Source: Spodoptera frugiperda (Eukaryota > Arthropoda > Insecta > Lepidoptera > Noctuidae). From it: DNA of 64,000 bases. The position numbers and the translations under genes were made by a program. Shown piece after piece: positions 1 to 9,892 of this stretch. The stretch is taken from assembly GCF_023101765.2 (NCBI RefSeq), contig NC_064218.1:11780001-11844000 (forward strand). Reading direction: 5' to 3'. The notes under the pieces were generated by a model. That model made no database searches, was not told the origin of the DNA, and saw only the letters and a list, made by a program, of their open reading frames with translations. The first letter of the stretch is position 1; each line of letters starts with the position of its first letter.

Positions 1-3000
1 AGTCAAAAACCACAAACAACTCAGGGATCTAATTTTACTTACACCCAAAGCCAGGTCTCTAGTAAGAAACCTTCGTTTACTTTTGGTTCTCAGTTAGGTC
101 AAACTTCTCAGAAAAACCAGGGTTCCTACCAACAAACTCAATTTGGATCTAGTGGATCTCAGTCCACTTTTGGACAAACATCCCAGTTTGGCAGTAAACC
201 CACTACCACTCAATTTGGCTCAAGCGTCTCTCAATTCGGACAAAATACACAATCATCGCAAGGTTTGGTTTCAACAACTGCAAAACCTTTCTCCCAGAAA
301 CCATTCGGTTCTCAACAAGTTCAGTTCGGTTCTACTGGTACGCAATTCGGTTCTACTGGTACTCAATTCGGTTCTACTGGTACTCAATTCGGTTCTACTG
401 GTACTCAATTCGGTTCTACTGGTACTCAATTCGGTTCTACTGGTACTCAATTCGGTTCTACTGGTACTCAATTCGGTACCAAGCCACAAACCACACAAGG
501 CTCTAGTTTTACCTCAAATACGTACACTCAAACTCAATCGTCTCAGTTTGGAAAGAAGCCTATTAGCACAGTGCAGACAACGTTCCAGCAATCTCAGTTT
601 GGTCAAAATAAGGATTCCGTGATATCCTCAACTACCGCTAAACCTTCATTCAGCCAAAAACCTTTTGGCTCTTCATACCAACAAACTCAGTTTGGAGTAA
701 CTGGTTCCCAATTCACTCAAAGCCAGTCCAACAAAGGTAATGTGGTTTCTACGACCTTCAAACCAGTACTTAGTCAGACTTCATCCGGTGCCACATCTCA
801 ACAATTTGGATCAAGTGGTTCTCAGTATGGTGTTGGTTCTCAGTTGAATAAAGGCTCAAGTGTGGTGTCCACTACTGCAAAACCTGTATTTAGCCAAACA
901 TCATATGGTTCATCTTCCCAGCAGAGCCAATCCGGATCCACTGGCTTCCAGTTTGGACAAAACAACAAAGGCTCAAGCGTAGTTTCAACTACAGCTAAAC
1001 CTGTGTACACCCAAACATCTTTCGGTGTCACATCTCAGCAATTTGGATCAAGCGGTTCTCAATTTGGTAGTGGTTCACAGCAGAACAAAGGGTCAAGTGT
1101 GGTGTCATCTACATACAAACCAATAGTCAGTCAGACATCCTTCGGGTCCACCTCCCAACAGTTTGGTGTTAGCGGTTCTCAATTTGGTAGCGGTTCACAG
1201 CAGAACAAAGGCTCAAGTGTTGTGTCGTCTACGTACAAACCCACAGTCAGTCAGACATCTTTCGGATCTACCTCTCAGCAGTTTGGTGTAAGCGGTTCTC
1301 AATTTGGTAGCGGTTCACAGTTAAACAAAGGTTCAAGTGTAGTTTCGTCTACGTACAAGCCCATCGTCAGCCAGACATCCTTCGGTTCATCATCCCAGCA
1401 GAACCAATTCGGATCCACTGGCTTCCAGTTTGGACAAAATTCCCAAAACAACAAAGGGTCAAGCGTAGTTTCAACTACAGCTAAGCCTGTTTACACCCAA
1501 ACATCTTTCGGTGTCACATCTCAGCAATTTGGAGCAAGTGGTTCTCAATTTGGTAGTGGTTCACAATCAAACAAAGGCTCTGTAGTTTCTTCTTCATACA
1601 AACCAACCCTTAGCCAGACATCATTCGGTTTTGCATCTCAACAATCTGGATCAAGTGGTTCTCAATTCGGAGTTGGTTCTCAGGTAAACAAAGGGTCCAG
1701 TGTAGTTTCTACTACGTTCAAACCAACCTACAGTCAGTCATCCTTTGGTTCTGGAACTCAACAATCTGGATCAAGTGGTTCTCAATTCGGAGTTGGTTCC
1801 CAGGTAAACAAAGGCTTTGTATCGACCACCTCTAAGCCGGTAGTTGCTCAAACTTCGTTCGGTTCTAATTATCAACAAACACAGTTTGGATCAAGTGGTT
1901 CTCAGTTCAACAAGGGTTCAAATGTGGTTTCTTCTTCATACAAACCAACAAGTAGCCAGACGACTTTCGGTTCCACATCCCAGCAGTTTGGATCATCTGG
2001 TTCTCAGCTAAACAATGGCGTTGTGTCGACCACTTATAAACCAACAGTTGTTCAAACTTCATTTGGATCTTCTTCCCAGCAAACCCAGTTTGGGTCCAGT
2101 GGTTCTCAATTTGGAGTAGGTTCTCAGCTTAACAAAGGATCAAATGTGGTTTCTTCTACATACAAACCTACATTTAGCCAAACATCTTTCGGTTCCGGAT
2201 CTCAACAATCTGGATCAAGTGGTTCCCAATTTAGTATCGGTTCTCAACAAAACAAAGGTTCAAATGTGGTTTCTTCTTACAAACCGACATTTAGCCAGAC
2301 ATCCTTCGGTTCCACATCTCAACAGTTTGGATCATCTGGTTCCCAGCTAAACAACGGCGTTGTGTCGACCACTTATAAACCAACAGTTGTTCAAACTTCT
2401 TTCGGGGCTAACAACCAACAAGTTGGATCAAGTGGTTCTCAATTTGGTTTCGGTTCTCAACAGAACAAAGGCTCAAATGTGGTTTCGTCTACATATAAAC
2501 CAACATTTAGCCAGACATCCTTCGGTTTTGGATCTCAACAATCTGGATCAAGTGGTTCTCAACTAAACAACGGCATCGTATCGACTACTTCCAAGCCAAT
2601 AGTTGCTCAAACTTCATTCGGCTCCCAACAAACACAGTTTGGATCAAGCGGTTCTCAATTCGGCCTTAGTTCTCAGTCAAACAAAGGTTCCAGTGTAGTT
2701 TCAACGACGTTTAAGCCAACAATTAGCCAGACTACTTTCGGTTCCACAACCCAACAGTTTGGGTCATCTGGTTCTCAGCTAAACAACGGTGTAGTTTCAA
2801 CCACCTCCAAACCGATAGTCAGTCAGACATCGTTTGGTTCTGGATCTCAACAATTTGGATCAAGTGGCTCCCAATTCGGAGTAGGGTCTCAGGTAAACAA
2901 AGGTTCTAATGTAGTCTCGATAACATCGAAACCAATAATTAGCCAGACTACTTTCGGTTCCACAACCCAACAGTTTGGGTCATCTGGTTCTCAGCTAAAC

Positions 3001-4953
3001 AACGGCATCGTATCAACCACCTCTAAACCAATTGTTGCTCAAACTTCATTTGGTTCTTCTTCACAGCAAACACAGTTTGGATCTACTGGTTCTCAATTCG
3101 GATTTGGTTCTCAATCCAATAAAGGCTCTAATGTGGTTTCAAGTGTATCCAAACCAACATTTGGTCAAGGATCCTTCGGTTCAACTTCTCAAGGTAGTCA
3201 AACTGGATTATCTGGTTTCCAATTTGGTCAAAACTCACAAGTAAATAAAGGTTCAGGTGTAGTATCTTCAGTATCAAAACCATCATTGGTCCAAACATCG
3301 TTTGGATCCACTGGTACACAATACGGTTTCAGTTCTCAACAGAATCAAAATTCCGGTGTGGTCTCAACTACAATCAAGCCAATTGAATCAACTGTTTCTC
3401 GGTTTGGTGAGAAGCCCCAAACTGTAGTTTCAACTGTTGTTTCTTCCGTACAAAAACCTGTTTCAACTCAAAGTGGTTCTTTCTTCCAACAATCACAATC
3501 TGAATCATCTGGATCTCAGTTTGGTGTAAACCAACAGTCGCTTGAAGGTCAGGCTGTGCAAACATCACAGTTTGGATTATCAGCCCAAAATGTAGGATCT
3601 AGCGCCCAAGTAGGATCTGTGAGTGGTTCACAATATGCCCAGCAAGGTACCGTAGGTTTGACTGAAACTCGTTTTGGCCAGAATTCACAAGTTAATGTTC
3701 CCGGTGTTACCACTATTTCCCAGGTTGCACAACCTGGTCAAAAACCTTTTGGTACATCAACTGGACGCTTTGAAATTAAGCCACAGTCTCAGGCTAGTGC
3801 ATTTGCTTCAAGTTCTAGTGGAAACGTAATTCCATTCGGTATTTCACAAGTAGGACAGGTTTCTAAATATCAACAAACTACTCAAACCCAGAAACCATTT
3901 GTCAGTTCTTTTTCACAGAACTTTGACAAGTCTGGAAGTCAGTTTGGTCAAACTGTACAATCTAACGTTGGTAGTGGACAATTTGGACTGGGACAGAAGC
4001 CTTTCGGCTCTCAATTGACTCAAACAGTTTTCCAACAGGCACAATCCATCCAGGGTAAGAAGCCTACTGACAGTTCTCAGAGCTCATCATTTCAGGTTGG
4101 TCAGACTATTGTAAACCAGCCTATTCAGACTGTACAGACCGTGCAGAGTGTAGCTGGTCAGTCCACGCAAGGTTCTCTTGGCAATGCTCAGTCTGGTATC
4201 TACAACTACCAGAAGCCACAATCCGTTGTGACTACCTTATTTGGAGGTGAACAAGGTCAAAAAGTACAGGAAGAGCAAGTTAACTTTAACTCAGTTGTTT
4301 CTACTGTGCAGACTCCAATCAGTGGTGAACCACTCAGTGCTTTCGGTGTCTCAACTCAACAGTCATCACAGTCTAACGTAGGATCTTCTCAATTTGTTGT
4401 ACAACCATCGAAATCAAGTCAAATTACTGGTCCGATTGTACAAACTACTTTCAACCAGTTGAGTGGTCAACCATTCCAACCATCCACCCAGGGTTCTATT
4501 GTGCAAAGCCAGAGCTCAGGGGTTTCCACTTCTCAGTTTGCAGTCCAGCCTTCGAAACCAGCTGCAATTAACTATTTTAGTGGACAGCCCTTCCAGTCAG
4601 TGTCATCTCAAGGATCTAGTTCTGGAAGCCAGACGATCATTGGATCAGTTCCACAGTACACCATTACTCCTTCTCAAGGTGTTCTGCTCAGCTCCCAAGG
4701 CCCTAGTCAATCTCAATTCAGCGTTGAGAGTGTTAAGCAAAGTGTTGTTAGCTCGAACGTTCCCAGCTTCCCATCTAGATTAAATTCCAACGTAGGCCAG
4801 TCTAGTTTTGGTGTATCTTCACTCCAGAGTCCAATCATTCCAGTTCCAGGGTATGAAATCCAAACTGGTTCTAATGGATTTGTAGGATTTGAGGAATTCG
4901 GAGGTCCCAGAGACCCTCCCACGTTTGATGATAAAACTGGATATCATTATTGA
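1..4953 (+). CDS. Giant Gln/Ser/Gly-rich FG-repeat protein, probable cuticular protein, 5' partial
   Basis: The frame is open from base 1 to the TGA at 4951-4953 (1,650 residues) with no intron, so this is the 3' coding exon of a gene starting upstream of the window. A start at an internal Met would be arbitrary. The composition is dominated by Q, S, G, T, V and F. A roughly 40-residue unit (SQTSFGS..QFGSSGSQFG.GSQ.NKGS.VVSTT.KP) recurs through the first two thirds, then gives way to less regular QFG/QKP/FQQ spacing. There is no membrane segment and almost no charge. The last residues, EFGGPRDPPTFDDKTGYHY, closely match the end of the RR-1 gene at 24401-29753 (FGGPRQPPSFSPEEGYRY). I therefore infer an insect cuticle protein whose signal peptide, and perhaps RR domain, lie upstream. 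FG repeats also suggest a nucleoporin, but the cuticle-type C-terminus argues against that. The coding frame is certain; the function is moderate. Confidence 0.85.
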   Translation, partial: SQKPQTTQGSNFTYTQSQVSSKKPSFTFGSQLGQTSQKNQGSYQQTQFGSSGSQSTFGQTSQFGSKPTTTQFGSSVSQFGQNTQSSQGLVSTTAKPFSQKPFGSQQVQFGSTGTQFGSTGTQFGSTGTQFGSTGTQFGSTGTQFGSTGTQFGSTGTQFGTKPQTTQGSSFTSNTYTQTQSSQFGKKPISTVQTTFQQSQFGQNKDSVISSTTAKPSFSQKPFGSSYQQTQFGVTGSQFTQSQSNKGNVVSTTFKPVLSQTSSGATSQQFGSSGSQYGVGSQLNKGSSVVSTTAKPVFSQTSYGSSSQQSQSGSTGFQFGQNNKGSSVVSTTAKPVYTQTSFGVTSQQFGSSGSQFGSGSQQNKGSSVVSSTYKPIVSQTSFGSTSQQFGVSGSQFGSGSQQNKGSSVVSSTYKPTVSQTSFGSTSQQFGVSGSQFGSGSQLNKGSSVVSSTYKPIVSQTSFGSSSQQNQFGSTGFQFGQNSQNNKGSSVVSTTAKPVYTQTSFGVTSQQFGASGSQFGSGSQSNKGSVVSSSYKPTLSQTSFGFASQQSGSSGSQFGVGSQVNKGSSVVSTTFKPTYSQSSFGSGTQQSGSSGSQFGVGSQVNKGFVSTTSKPVVAQTSFGSNYQQTQFGSSGSQFNKGSNVVSSSYKPTSSQTTFGSTSQQFGSSGSQLNNGVVSTTYKPTVVQTSFGSSSQQTQFGSSGSQFGVGSQLNKGSNVVSSTYKPTFSQTSFGSGSQQSGSSGSQFSIGSQQNKGSNVVSSYKPTFSQTSFGSTSQQFGSSGSQLNNGVVSTTYKPTVVQTSFGANNQQVGSSGSQFGFGSQQNKGSNVVSSTYKPTFSQTSFGFGSQQSGSSGSQLNNGIVSTTSKPIVAQTSFGSQQTQFGSSGSQFGLSSQSNKGSSVVSTTFKPTISQTTFGSTTQQFGSSGSQLNNGVVSTTSKPIVSQTSFGSGSQQFGSSGSQFGVGSQVNKGSNVVSITSKPIISQTTFGSTTQQFGSSGSQLNNGIVSTTSKPIVAQTSFGSSSQQTQFGSTGSQFGFGSQSNKGSNVVSSVSKPTFGQGSFGSTSQGSQTGLSGFQFGQNSQVNKGSGVVSSVSKPSLVQTSFGSTGTQYGFSSQQNQNSGVVSTTIKPIESTVSRFGEKPQTVVSTVVSSVQKPVSTQSGSFFQQSQSESSGSQFGVNQQSLEGQAVQTSQFGLSAQNVGSSAQVGSVSGSQYAQQGTVGLTETRFGQNSQVNVPGVTTISQVAQPGQKPFGTSTGRFEIKPQSQASAFASSSSGNVIPFGISQVGQVSKYQQTTQTQKPFVSSFSQNFDKSGSQFGQTVQSNVGSGQFGLGQKPFGSQLTQTVFQQAQSIQGKKPTDSSQSSSFQVGQTIVNQPIQTVQTVQSVAGQSTQGSLGNAQSGIYNYQKPQSVVTTLFGGEQGQKVQEEQVNFNSVVSTVQTPISGEPLSAFGVSTQQSSQSNVGSSQFVVQPSKSSQITGPIVQTTFNQLSGQPFQPSTQGSIVQSQSSGVSTSQFAVQPSKPAAINYFSGQPFQSVSSQGSSSGSQTIIGSVPQYTITPSQGVLLSSQGPSQSQFSVESVKQSVVSSNVPSFPSRLNSNVGQSSFGVSSLQSPIIPVPGYEIQTGSNGFVGFEEFGGPRDPPTFDDKTGYHY
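325..471 (+). repeat. 21-bp tandem array encoding FGSTGTQ x7
   Basis: Seven consecutive in-frame copies of a 21-bp unit encode FGSTGTQ. They are almost identical at nucleotide level; the first differs by one base (acg for act). Such low divergence next to diverged repeats in the same exon suggests recent expansion by slippage or unequal crossing-over. Confidence 0.95.
721..3243 (+). repeat. Diverged ~120-bp tandem coding repeats
   Basis: Many in-frame repeats of about 35-45 codons carry the landmarks KPxxSQTSFGS, SQQFGSSGSQFG and NKGSxVVSTT. Some neighbouring blocks are nearly identical (for example around 1080-1320, and 1960-2030 versus 2290-2370), showing block duplication. The repeats keep phase throughout, so length changes have been tolerated as whole codons. 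Confidence 0.85.
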
Positions 4954-5183
4954 ACAGTGCCATAGACTGGATTTGTAATTGAAGTTGGAAATGTAAATGA
5001 ACTGCTAGAAACTGTCAAAATTAATATTCAAGTATGCAGTAGTAGTGTAAAATGTCAAAGAGGTATTTTGGAAAATAGGAATTGTGTTATGTAAGCTTTG
5101 TTGGATGTTTTGGCAGTTTTTAGAAGATCGTATTATTTTATAAGTAAAATGTGAAATGTAAAACGTTGTTATGAAATGAAATG

Positions 5184-5219
5184 AATAAAAAATTAAGCAT
5201 TTAAATTGTGAAAAATAAA
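5184..5219 (+). terminator. Poly(A) signals for the giant repeat gene
   Basis: AATAAA occurs at 5184-5189 and again at 5214-5219, about 230-265 bp after the stop codon, in AT-rich sequence. Either could direct 3' end formation. Confidence 0.5.
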
Positions 5220-5391
5220 TGTTTAAATAAATTATTAAAATGTAAATAATAAATGTTTGACTTTTATTGACGAACAACTCTACAATATTATGAATCCAAC
5301 GCTTTGGAAATTGAAAGTGAGCACAATAAACTAAAAAGAAAAATACGTAAGTAAACAAATATATCTACGTAAGAAGTATAATCTTAGCAAC

Positions 5392-5673
5392 CTCACGCCT
5401 TTTATCCCCGAAATGACATACAGAGGTGCACATTACGGCACGTAATGCCACTGTATAATGTACACACACTTTTCACCATTTGTGTAATAAGTCCCATGTA
5501 ATAGGGGGTGAGCCATTGCCATATACTGGGCACAATTCCAGACTCCGTGCTACTACTACTATAATTATTATTCGAAAAACCGAAAAAAATATTACTGTGC
5601 CCGACAAGAGAAGCGAACCCGAGGCTCCTTGTCCGGCAATTCCACTTGCAACTTTTCGGCCAATAAGGCAGTC
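5392..5673 (-). mobile_element. tRNA-derived SINE (family A), minus orientation
   Basis: Read on the minus strand it begins with a tRNA-like head holding an A-box-like TGGCCGAAAAGTTGC and a B-box-like GGGTTCGCTTC. A conserved body (cccatgtaatagggggtgag on the plus strand) and a tail (ccttttatccccgaa) follow. The same layout recurs at 9608-9892, 23434-23632, 32822-33070 and 35231-35400. Confidence 0.75.
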
Positions 5674-6262
5674 AAACTATGTCTTTGTAAGAAGTACAAT
5701 CCATACCAGTATTATAAATGGGAAAATATTTTTGTTTGTTTGTTCGTTTTAACCTATCTTCACGTCGCAACGGAGCGAGTTAATGACATGATTTTTGTTT
5801 AAATTGGAGGGCTGGAAAGTGACATAGACTACTTTTTGTCTCTTTCTAACGCCCGACTTAAAATGAGGAGTGGAAGTTTGTATAGATCAATCCGCAATTT
5901 TCAAGATAGGAAGCTAAAAATAGTATGATCGTTGATTAAAAAAAGTAAATCGTCGAGCAGATTTAGATACATCTCTGTAGTACCTATAAAGTAACCTTTC
6001 CCCACCCATTACCTACCGACTTGACCTTTGATATTAGACAAAAAAACTTAGGCTAATAATAAAGACTAATCCAAATTAGCTGTCAAATGACGTTAACAAC
6101 AATAACCCGTTTGCCACGTGATTCACAGATAGGTACAAATTATACATATTTATTTTTAAATATTTTGATGTCGTCATAAAACGATATGCTTTCCATACCA
6201 TAACATCTAATGACTTTGTGACCCGATATTATGTCTTTGATGATAATATCCTATGATAGTAT

Positions 6263-6520
6263 CCACCTGCCGCCCATGGATACTTGAAACACCAGAGGCA
6301 TTGCAAGTGTGTTTACTGCTTTGTGGGAGTAAGGAATTTAAAGGTTTTTGGGGAATCGGGTATTTGGAAGATTGAGAAGAAGGTAATTGGAGCTCCAGTA
6401 ACCTTAATCACACAACGCAAGCGTTGTTTCACGTCGATTTTCTATGAATCCGTGGTAGCACTCCGGTCGATCCGGCAAATCCGATTCGGTCGTGCCGAAG
6501 CATCTCCCACACTTATATAT
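6263..6520 (-). mobile_element. SINE-like repeat (family C), minus orientation
   Basis: This is the reverse complement of a repeat also present at 8400-8582, 15110-15412 and 36118-37375. Landmarks are gcccatgga, the acgtgaaacaacgc block (plus-strand gcgttgtttcacgtcgattt) and a cgtgccgaag end. Short frames across it are not genes. Confidence 0.65.
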
Positions 6521-6984
6521 AAACATGTATATATCCCTTCGACAATCAAAATGATATATCAATAACATTAATTAAAAGGTAAACTGTAATGAAGTTCAAG
6601 AGTCAAAAGTCAATTGGAAATAATAAATAAAGTTGGTCGGAGGTCAATAGCACCATGTCTTCGTGTCTTCACATTAAGATAATATCAACGAGCCAATTAA
6701 TCAGAAGTAACTCAGACAAATTATTACAGTATTTGATAACATCTGCCAATGCCATAAATGGGTTTAGGATTAGGTGTGAGTGTGTGGCTCACGCCTGTTT
6801 ATCGTAAAGTAATTAACGTATAAATATTATTAGATTATGATCACTATAATATACAAGTAATAAGCAGGGATCACTAAAGTATTCGAGTAATAAGAAGGGA
6901 TTTACTTTTACTATTCCACATACTTTTACAAAATACAGATTTTTAATGTATTACATAGTGACTTCTTTTCTTTGAAGGCAGAAC

Positions 6985-7135
6985 ATCATCCAGTGATTTC
7001 TCTCGCCCTGGGTGAAGCAAGAGAGTGTCTCTTCCTCCTGCTCCTGCCTACTTTGAGCCGGAGCCTGTATCTACTTCTGCTTTGAGCTGGAGCCCCGGTA
7101 GCATTTCGTGCCGAAGAATGGCTCTCCCACATTTA
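6985..7135 (-). mobile_element. Interspersed repeat (family D) fragment
   Basis: It resembles the reverse complement of the family D element at 14424-14627, with the gagccggagcc and ctcctgctcctgcc blocks that recur at 32425-32565 and 54370-54600. The ends are eroded. Confidence 0.5.
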
Positions 7136-7449
7136 TCCCACTTTAGAGTGAGAGTTTTTGATCAATTTGAGACGGTGAGAATAATTTATCGTTTAAAGAG
7201 TAAGTCTACCGTTGAGTACCTACAAAATTATTCTTCAAACAATTCGACAATACTTCGTTCGACACTAAAATTTATTGAGCAATCGCACTGTGATCGAATT
7301 GCTGGTAGACAAATGAATCCGTCGAAAACCAATAAAACCTAAAAATTAATTACCAGAGCATATTTATTTTTTCTTATTGCTATCAATATTGTCTGAGTAA
7401 AAATAGACATCGCCTGAGTTGACATTTGTCTCAAAATGCCAAAGATTAA

Positions 7450-8144
7450 TATCGCACCTTCAGAATAGTAGTGACGTATCTCAAAAAAACATTTTTTTGG
7501 GAAAACAAAAACGAAGTTTTGAAACTGCAAACTTTCAACTTTGAACTAATTTAATTAATTCATTTTGTATGAAAACGTATCAATTCTTTGATTTCTGTAT
7601 CAAGTTAAGTTTATCTTTTGTGAAACATGATCAATAAAAAAATGGTATGTTGCATATTTTTAATTAAAATTAATTTTTTAAAAAGGTTCCCAATTTAAGT
7701 CAGTATTATACCGAAACATTTTTTTTCTTAAAGACCGTTTTCGTCTTAAGTCTCTTTTATTCTGAAATCATTGTAACATCGTAACAGTTTTAAGTATTAA
7801 AGGGACCCAATTACCAATAAGTCCTAGAAGTCAAAACCAAAATCGGTTATAAAAAGACCTAATATGAAAAAGAGTCTCTATTAAACTGAAGATTGAGAAG
7901 TTTATTTACCCGTTTGTTCAGTACACTTTCGACGCATCACTAAACTCGTCGCTACCGATCCTAACGGCGCGGGTAGAGGGAGGGAGTGCGAAAGAGACCG
8001 AAGTGTCGTAAGCTTTATTCTACCATTAAAACGCCGCTTCTTTACTATTCACCTAAAAGTGCAGCCCTTTTAGTGGCCCTCTATGACCGTAACTCGATTT
8101 CTTCGATTTTTGAGTTAAGTCCATATCATTCTGAAGGTGCGATA
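7450..8144. mobile_element. Degraded DNA transposon or MITE with terminal inverted repeats
   Basis: TATCGCACCTTCAGAAT at 7450-7466 is exactly inverted at 8128-8144, and similarity continues inward for about 15 more bases (..tcaaaaa). Flanking TA on both sides would fit a TA target duplication. No transposase is visible in the ~695-bp span, so it is non-autonomous. Confidence 0.6.
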
Positions 8145-8399
8145 TATACTATTTTAAAATCTTTGATTCACTCATATAACGATTAATCTTTTTGGTTACT
8201 TTTTTGTTGGAGCGGTCACAAGTACAACTGTAGGACAAGATGTTTTGGGTTTGATTCCTGGTTTGGGTAAATTATTAACCATTAAAGTCGTGGCAGATAA
8301 TTTTAGATATGTAGACTGAATATTGACCTAAACTTTATTGGAAAGTTGAAGAAAATAAAGCAGTATGTATCTAGTCCCAAGTATACTAAATATAATATT

Positions 8400-8582
8400 A
8401 AGTGTAGGAGAACCATACTTTCGGCATGAATGGGCTGGCTCGACCGGAGTGATACCACGGCTTCACAGAAAATAGACGTGAAACCACGCTGGTGTTGTGC
8501 AAGGGAGGTTGCCGAAGACCCAATTACCCCTCTTCCCAATCCAAGGTGATCCGTCAGTTCATTTACTGGCTTATACCATAAA
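8400..8582 (+). mobile_element. SINE-like repeat (family C)
   Basis: Plus-orientation copy with catgaatgggctggctcgac, the acgtgaaaccacgc block and the end ttactggcttatacca, matching 15110-15412. It is shortened internally. Confidence 0.65.
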
Positions 8583-8737
8583 AAATATAATTATTTATCT
8601 CGATTGTCTCAACTCACGTATGTAATTGTATCTTACAATTTGAATATTCATGATGTGTATTTACTTGATTTTAATGTAATTGAAGTAAATTGCTGTAATT
8701 CAATGTCATTGTTGTTATTATAATATGTAATCCACAT

Positions 8738-9010
8738 GACTGCGTGATTGGTGCAGTGGTTGGGTGACCGACTACTCTGCAACGTGTCGCGGGGTTGATT
8801 CCTGCGCCGGTCAAAAAGTGATAACAGGGATTTTTGAGTAAAATGTCAATTTTTAGCTCGGAGTAAGGAAGATCGGCGGTGGTTCATCCCCGTGTCTCGA
8901 AAAGCACCTAAACCCGTTGGTCCTACGCCTGACTTCTCTCAGGTCACGTCCGTCTGCCGGCCCATCGGGTTCAGAGTGAAGGAAAAGAGAGAACAGAGTG
9001 GCTAGTCTAG
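8738..9010 (+). mobile_element. tRNA-derived SINE head (family B) joined to another repeat
   Basis: 8738-8815 has a tRNA-like head (gattggtgcagtggttgggt and the B-box-like ggttgattcc) shared with 16488-16682 and 46549-46720. The following ~190 bp (cctacgcctgacttctctca, gcccatcgggttc) is a different moderately GC-rich repeat body. It could be one composite SINE or two fused fragments. Confidence 0.5.
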
Positions 9011-9607
9011 TTGGACTGACTGGTCACCGTGATCGAAATTGGTGGAGAGATTTATTTGTATACAGAATATGTATTGTATGTTTAAACTTGACATTGACGT
9101 CTTTTTATCCAAAAAATAGACAAATGAAAAGTCATTAAACCGAAATATTTACTGCCGTCCTTAGCAATTGTTTTCAGAACAAAATCGTTGCTAAGTAATA
9201 GTTTAAGTAATCATGAAATGTCTCGTGAGTGCGGCAGTTACTGCAATTTTTGTAATACGTAGGATATTTATAAACAAAGAATACCTACCTAGAATATTAT
9301 TGAAGTATAATGTTATTATATTATTATTTAATATCAATCGTATGACACTAAAGTTGTAGTTTAATTTATAGAGGATCTTTATTTTAGTGTGTTTTTCTGT
9401 TTTATGTTAAGATGTGAAAGATTTATGTTCAGTTTTATAAAATAGCTTGTTAGATGGACCTGATAAGCTAAAATAGGTGATATATTACTCTTAGGTTAAT
9501 AAAAAACATGAAATAATGAATTGTTTTGTTCACATTTAGGAATTAATCGCAACCAAAATGCCCAAATACAAGATGACTTAGCAACAAGTTTGTATTAAGT
9601 CATCAAG

Positions 9608-9892
9608 ACTGCCTCGTTGGCCGAGTGGTTGCAACTGCGACTGCCGGGCAAGGGGTCGATTCCCAGGTCGGGCGAAGTACTTCTGGGCTTTTTTCGGTTT
9701 TTCAAAAATTCTCAGTAGTTCCACGAAGGCTGGAAATGTGCCCGGTATATGGCAATAGGCTCACCACCTATTACATGGGACTTACAACATAAATTGTGAA
9801 AAGTGGGTGTACACAGTGGCATTACGTGCCATAATGTGCACCTCTGCCTAGCCCTTCGGGGATTAAAGGCGTGACGATATGTATGTATGTAT
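9608..9892 (+). mobile_element. Intact tRNA-derived SINE (family A) with target-site duplication
   Basis: The head has A box TGGCCGAGTGG and B-box-like GGGTCGATTCCC. The body contains acatgggac and ends ccttcggggattaaaggcgt followed by a (GTAT)n tail. Identical 9-bp direct repeats GTCATCAAG flank it at 9599-9607 and 9893-9901, as expected for a LINE-mobilised insertion. Confidence 0.88.

Noticed and set aside
1..4953. FG repeats suggesting a nucleoporin
   Set aside because: The C-terminus matches neighbouring cuticle proteins, and the repeats are of the SQTSFGS/NKGS type embedded in KP/VVSTT units. No nucleoporin fold is seen.
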